Assembly (NCBI GenBank): GCA_030631415.1
Contig: DAOVLE010000240.1
Location: 1 to 7,578 of the forward strand
Length of the DNA stretch: 7,578 bases
Direction: 5' to 3'
Source of the DNA: JAAEQG01 sp023133475
GTDB taxonomy: Bacteria > Planctomycetota > Phycisphaerae > UBA1845
Shown piece after piece: positions 6,034 through 7,578 of this stretch. The translations under genes and the position numbers were made by a program. Numbering within the stretch: position 1 is the first letter of the stretch; the number at the start of each line of letters is the position of its first letter. The notes beneath the pieces are model-generated. The model had not been told where the DNA came from, did not search any database, and saw only the letters and a program-made list of their open reading frames with translations.

Positions 6034-6194
6034 TACAATGTGCCGCCTGGCGGGGGTGGCCCAGGGCTTTAGCCCTTTGGGGACACGAATCGCGTCAGGC
6101 ATTCGTGTCCCCCACCGCTAAAGCGGTGGGCCACCCACTGGATTCCATTTCTGTCGTGTGACATCATTGCTACCTTATTTAGGAATCGTTCTAC
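6011..6194. repeat. Inverted repeat enclosing the USP-ATPase intergenic region
   Basis: GTAGAACGATTCC (6011-6023) and its exact complement GGAATCGTTCTAC (6182-6194) face each other across the intergenic region. Similarity continues inward with interruptions to about 30 bp per arm. In the minus-strand transcript the upstream arm begins at the universal stress protein stop, and the downstream arm covers the first codons of the predicted ATPase, including the ATG at 6033. A folded mRNA would place the ATPase start in or beside a stem. Confidence 0.6.
6054..6136. repeat. REPIN-like cruciform element
   Basis: Two REP-like units face each other: GGGTGGCCCA (6054-6063) pairs perfectly with TGGGCCACCC (6127-6136). 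Inside are three further stems: AGGGCT-TT-AGCCCT (6063-6076), a 12-bp stem of GGGGACACGAAT (6079-6090) with ATTCGTGTCCCC (6101-6112) around a 10-nt loop, and CACCGCT-AA-AGCGGTG (6113-6128). The result is a four-way, cloverleaf-like fold. The two small hairpins share a GCTTTAGC core while their outer base pairs are swapped (GG/CC versus CC/GG). This is REPIN architecture; it could also attenuate read-through between the two genes. The ORF extending over it is not coding. Confidence 0.8.
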
Positions 6195-7126
6195 TAGTAT
6201 TCGTCTCTGGCGATGACCAGCAGGGCGCGCAGCACGCCGAGGCACTCGCCCTTCTTCTTGACAGCCAATACGGGTGACGGGCTCTTGCGGATCAACTGCT
6301 CCGTGACGGTGCCGAGCAGGACGCCAGCCGCGCCGGTTCGGCCGCGCGCGCCGATCACGACTGCCCGACCTGATCCGCTCCCCAGCGCCTCCAGAATGAT
6401 CGGTACCGGCTTCCCGTGAAGGTCCGGTGCACACTTGCACTCCACGTTCACGCCATGGGTGTCTGTCCTTTTGATGAGCGTGGCACACTCGCGGATGGCT
6501 GCGGCTTCGAGCAGCGCTTGATGCTCCTCCAGGGTCGTGCCGGTCCGCGAATAGCCGGCGTGCACAGCGTAGACGTTCAAAGCCGTAACCGTGGCGCCGG
6601 TCGCCGCTGCAATGCCACAGGCGGTCTCAAGTGCGTTCGCGGAGCACTCAGAATCCCGAACCGGCACCACGATAGCATCCGCCTGGAGTGCGTACTCCTC
6701 CGGCAACACGAGCACGGAGCAGGTGGCCTTCCGTGTAATGCGCCGCGCCAGCAGAGCCTCGTCGTCTGTCTCCCCTCGGCGGCCGCCGCGCCGCCTCATC
6801 ATAATCAGGTCAACGTCCTTCTCGTGCGCGTAACGCAGTATCTCGATCAACGGTGATCCACGAATCACCTCGCACACCAGCCGTTCCTGGCCATGTCCTT
6901 TGAAGTGCTCGGCCACGAGAACCTGTAGAGTCTCGCGGGTCAGCTCGGTTGGAGCCGGCGAGCCTGCCGGGGCATCCTCGAGGACGGGCCCGGTGTCATG
7001 CCGGAGATGAAGGAAGTGGACCTCCTGTGACTCGGCAGTGCGGGACCTGCCGCCGGCATACACAAGCATGGGAGCGTCGTCATTCGAGCCGTCAATGCAG
7101 ACCAGGATGCGTTTGTATCGTTCCAT
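6194..7126 (-). CDS. Two-domain universal stress protein (UspA superfamily)
   Basis: A 310-residue cytoplasmic protein made of two tandem Usp folds. Domain 1 (about 4-141) opens with YKRILVCIDGS and closes with CSVLVLPE. Domain 2 (about 149-290) opens with ADAIVVPV and carries the ATP-binding signature G-2x-G-9x-G-T as Gly259, Gly262, Gly272 and Thr273 (GARGRTG to LLGT), ending PVLAVK. Domain 1 lacks the final Gly-Ser/Thr, so only domain 2 is predicted to bind ATP. A ~20-residue tail (ECLGVLRALLVIARDEY) follows. The ATG at 7124-7126 is chosen because AGGAG lies 8 nt upstream; a GTG at 7135 overlaps that site and is unlikely. It lies upstream of the ATPase on the same strand, suggesting a joint ion or energy stress response, although the REPIN separates them. 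The exact ligand and role are unknown. Confidence 0.92.
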   Translation of the reverse strand: MERYKRILVCIDGSNDDAPMLVYAGGRSRTAESQEVHFLHLRHDTGPVLEDAPAGSPAPTELTRETLQVLVAEHFKGHGQERLVCEVIRGSPLIEILRYAHEKDVDLIMMRRRGGRRGETDDEALLARRITRKATCSVLVLPEEYALQADAIVVPVRDSECSANALETACGIAAATGATVTALNVYAVHAGYSRTGTTLEEHQALLEAAAIRECATLIKRTDTHGVNVECKCAPDLHGKPVPIILEALGSGSGRAVVIGARGRTGAAGVLLGTVTEQLIRKSPSPVLAVKKKGECLGVLRALLVIARDEY

Positions 7127-7168
7127 GTTTGACACTCCTGTCGGTTAAGTTCGCGGCCTCCTTACCAC

Positions 7169-7201
7169 GGGGAATAAGGAATAGGGGGGGGGACAGTCCC
7201 C
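7169..7201 (-). repeat. Palindrome and pyrimidine tract flanking the RAYT 3' end
   Basis: GGGGAC-A-GTCCCC (7189-7201) is a 13-nt palindrome starting 2 nt after the RAYT stop codon (7204-7206). It continues on the minus strand as a run of nine Cs and TATTCC-TTATTCCCC. It has no T-run of a classical intrinsic terminator. A similar sequence occurs at 3081-3112, so it is more likely a transposase-associated end sequence than a simple terminator. Confidence 0.5.
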
Positions 7202-7203
7202 TA

Positions 7204-7578
7204 TTAACGCCGCGTTCGAGCCGTCTCGTTTCCATTCGGCAGCGGCGGCGTGGCTCTTGGGGGTCTGCCGACCGGCAACGGGCGGAGACGACGTCCCAGG
7301 CGCTGTTCCAGCTTGCTCAAAAACGCATCACTGGCCAACGGGCGGCCACGGTGCGTGGCCAGCCGAAGCCGGCTGACCGCAGTTTCATCCTCCGGCTGCC
7401 GCAGGCCCTCACGCCATTGCCCCGGCTGCCACTGCCGACCCCAAGCCGCCAGATCGAGCAACCCGGTAGGGTCGCATCCGCCGACGTGGGCCGCCGCACT
7501 CGACCACGCATATCGCCACGCTACCCGCACCAACTTGGCCCGAACCGGGTTCCGTTCGACGTAGCACAACGCCCGCCA
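7204..7578 (-). CDS. REP-associated tyrosine transposase (RAYT/TnpA_REP), C-terminal part
   Basis: A partial gene: 124 codons are visible, and the 5' end lies beyond the right edge of the window. The segment CYVERNPVRAKLV near the start of the visible part, followed by WRYAWSSAAAHVGG, is the hallmark C-terminal part of the Y1 (HUH-type) single-strand transposases of the REP-associated family. The Tyr in YVERNPV is expected to be the catalytic Tyr; the HUH metal motif should be off-window. The tail has HRGRPLASDAFLSKLEQRLG and RRLRPLPVGRPPR, a DNA-binding-like end frequent in RAYTs of large environmental genomes. These enzymes act on hairpin (REP) sequences, which fits the hairpin elements at 964-1201, 2807-3064 and 6054-6136; a direct enzyme-element match is inference. 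No frame lesion is seen in the visible part. The TTG at 7569 is not the true start. Confidence 0.88.
   Translation of the reverse strand, partial: WRALCYVERNPVRAKLVRVAWRYAWSSAAAHVGGCDPTGLLDLAAWGRQWQPGQWREGLRQPEDETAVSRLRLATHRGRPLASDAFLSKLEQRLGRRLRPLPVGRPPRATPPLPNGNETARTRR

Noticed and set aside
6034..6102. N-terminal extension of the ATPase by 23 residues
   Set aside because: It is encoded by the cruciform repeat (PDAIRVPKGLKPWATPA type sequence) and is not part of the ATPase family domain.
7127..7135. GTG start for the universal stress protein, 3 codons upstream
   Set aside because: The GTG overlaps the AGGAG ribosome site, which is ideally spaced for the ATG at 7126.

Overview
The window looks like a GC-rich, repeat-laden bacterial chromosome segment. 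The REP-type transposase, the high load of hairpin repeats, the DUF433/DUF5615-type pair and the style of the metallopeptidase remnant suggest Planctomycetota or a similar large-genome environmental lineage. That placement is inference from gene style; there is no rRNA or other marker here. Every convincing gene lies on the minus strand, so transcription runs from high to low coordinates.

In transcription order (right to left) the window holds: the C-terminal part of a REP-associated tyrosine transposase (RAYT, 7578-7204); a two-domain universal stress protein (7126-6194); an intergenic REPIN-like cruciform (6136-6054) nested in a longer inverted repeat; a P-type cation-transporting ATPase (6033-3280); the first ~52 codons of a zincin-type metallopeptidase, broken off next to a sequence resembling the RAYT 3' flank (3267-3112); double-hairpin repeat 'element A' copy 2 (3064-2807); a two-gene operon (2721-1179); element A copy 1 (1201-964); a ~50-codon relic of a secreted-protein-like gene (960-809); a DUF433 antitoxin-like gene (724-491); and a decayed DUF5615 PIN-like toxin (489-262). 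The leftmost 261 bases show no gene.

The most interesting locus is the two-gene operon. The second gene is a tetrapyrrole-methylase-fold protein that resembles borosin peptide-backbone alpha-N-methyltransferases (OphMA of fungi, SonM of Shewanella). It has Tyr61, Arg67 and Tyr71 at exactly the spacing of the OphMA catalytic Tyr66/Arg72/Tyr76. The first gene, overlapping it by 14 nt, starts with a ~55-residue helical domain resembling the borosin-binding/RiPP leader domain of SonA, followed by an unusually long C-terminal region containing a duplicated ~35-residue motif. This reads as an atypical split borosin-like RiPP system.

The operon is bracketed by two direct copies of element A. Each copy has imperfect 42-bp terminal inverted repeats and two internal hairpins. 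Three of the four hairpins share an outer stem, have inner stems that differ in sequence but still pair, and have 33-34-nt loops. Together with the cruciform at 6054-6136 and the RAYT, this suggests that REP-type hairpin elements have reshaped the region. They supply the methyltransferase stop codon, add false N-terminal extensions to two genes, and lie at the edges of two gene fragments.
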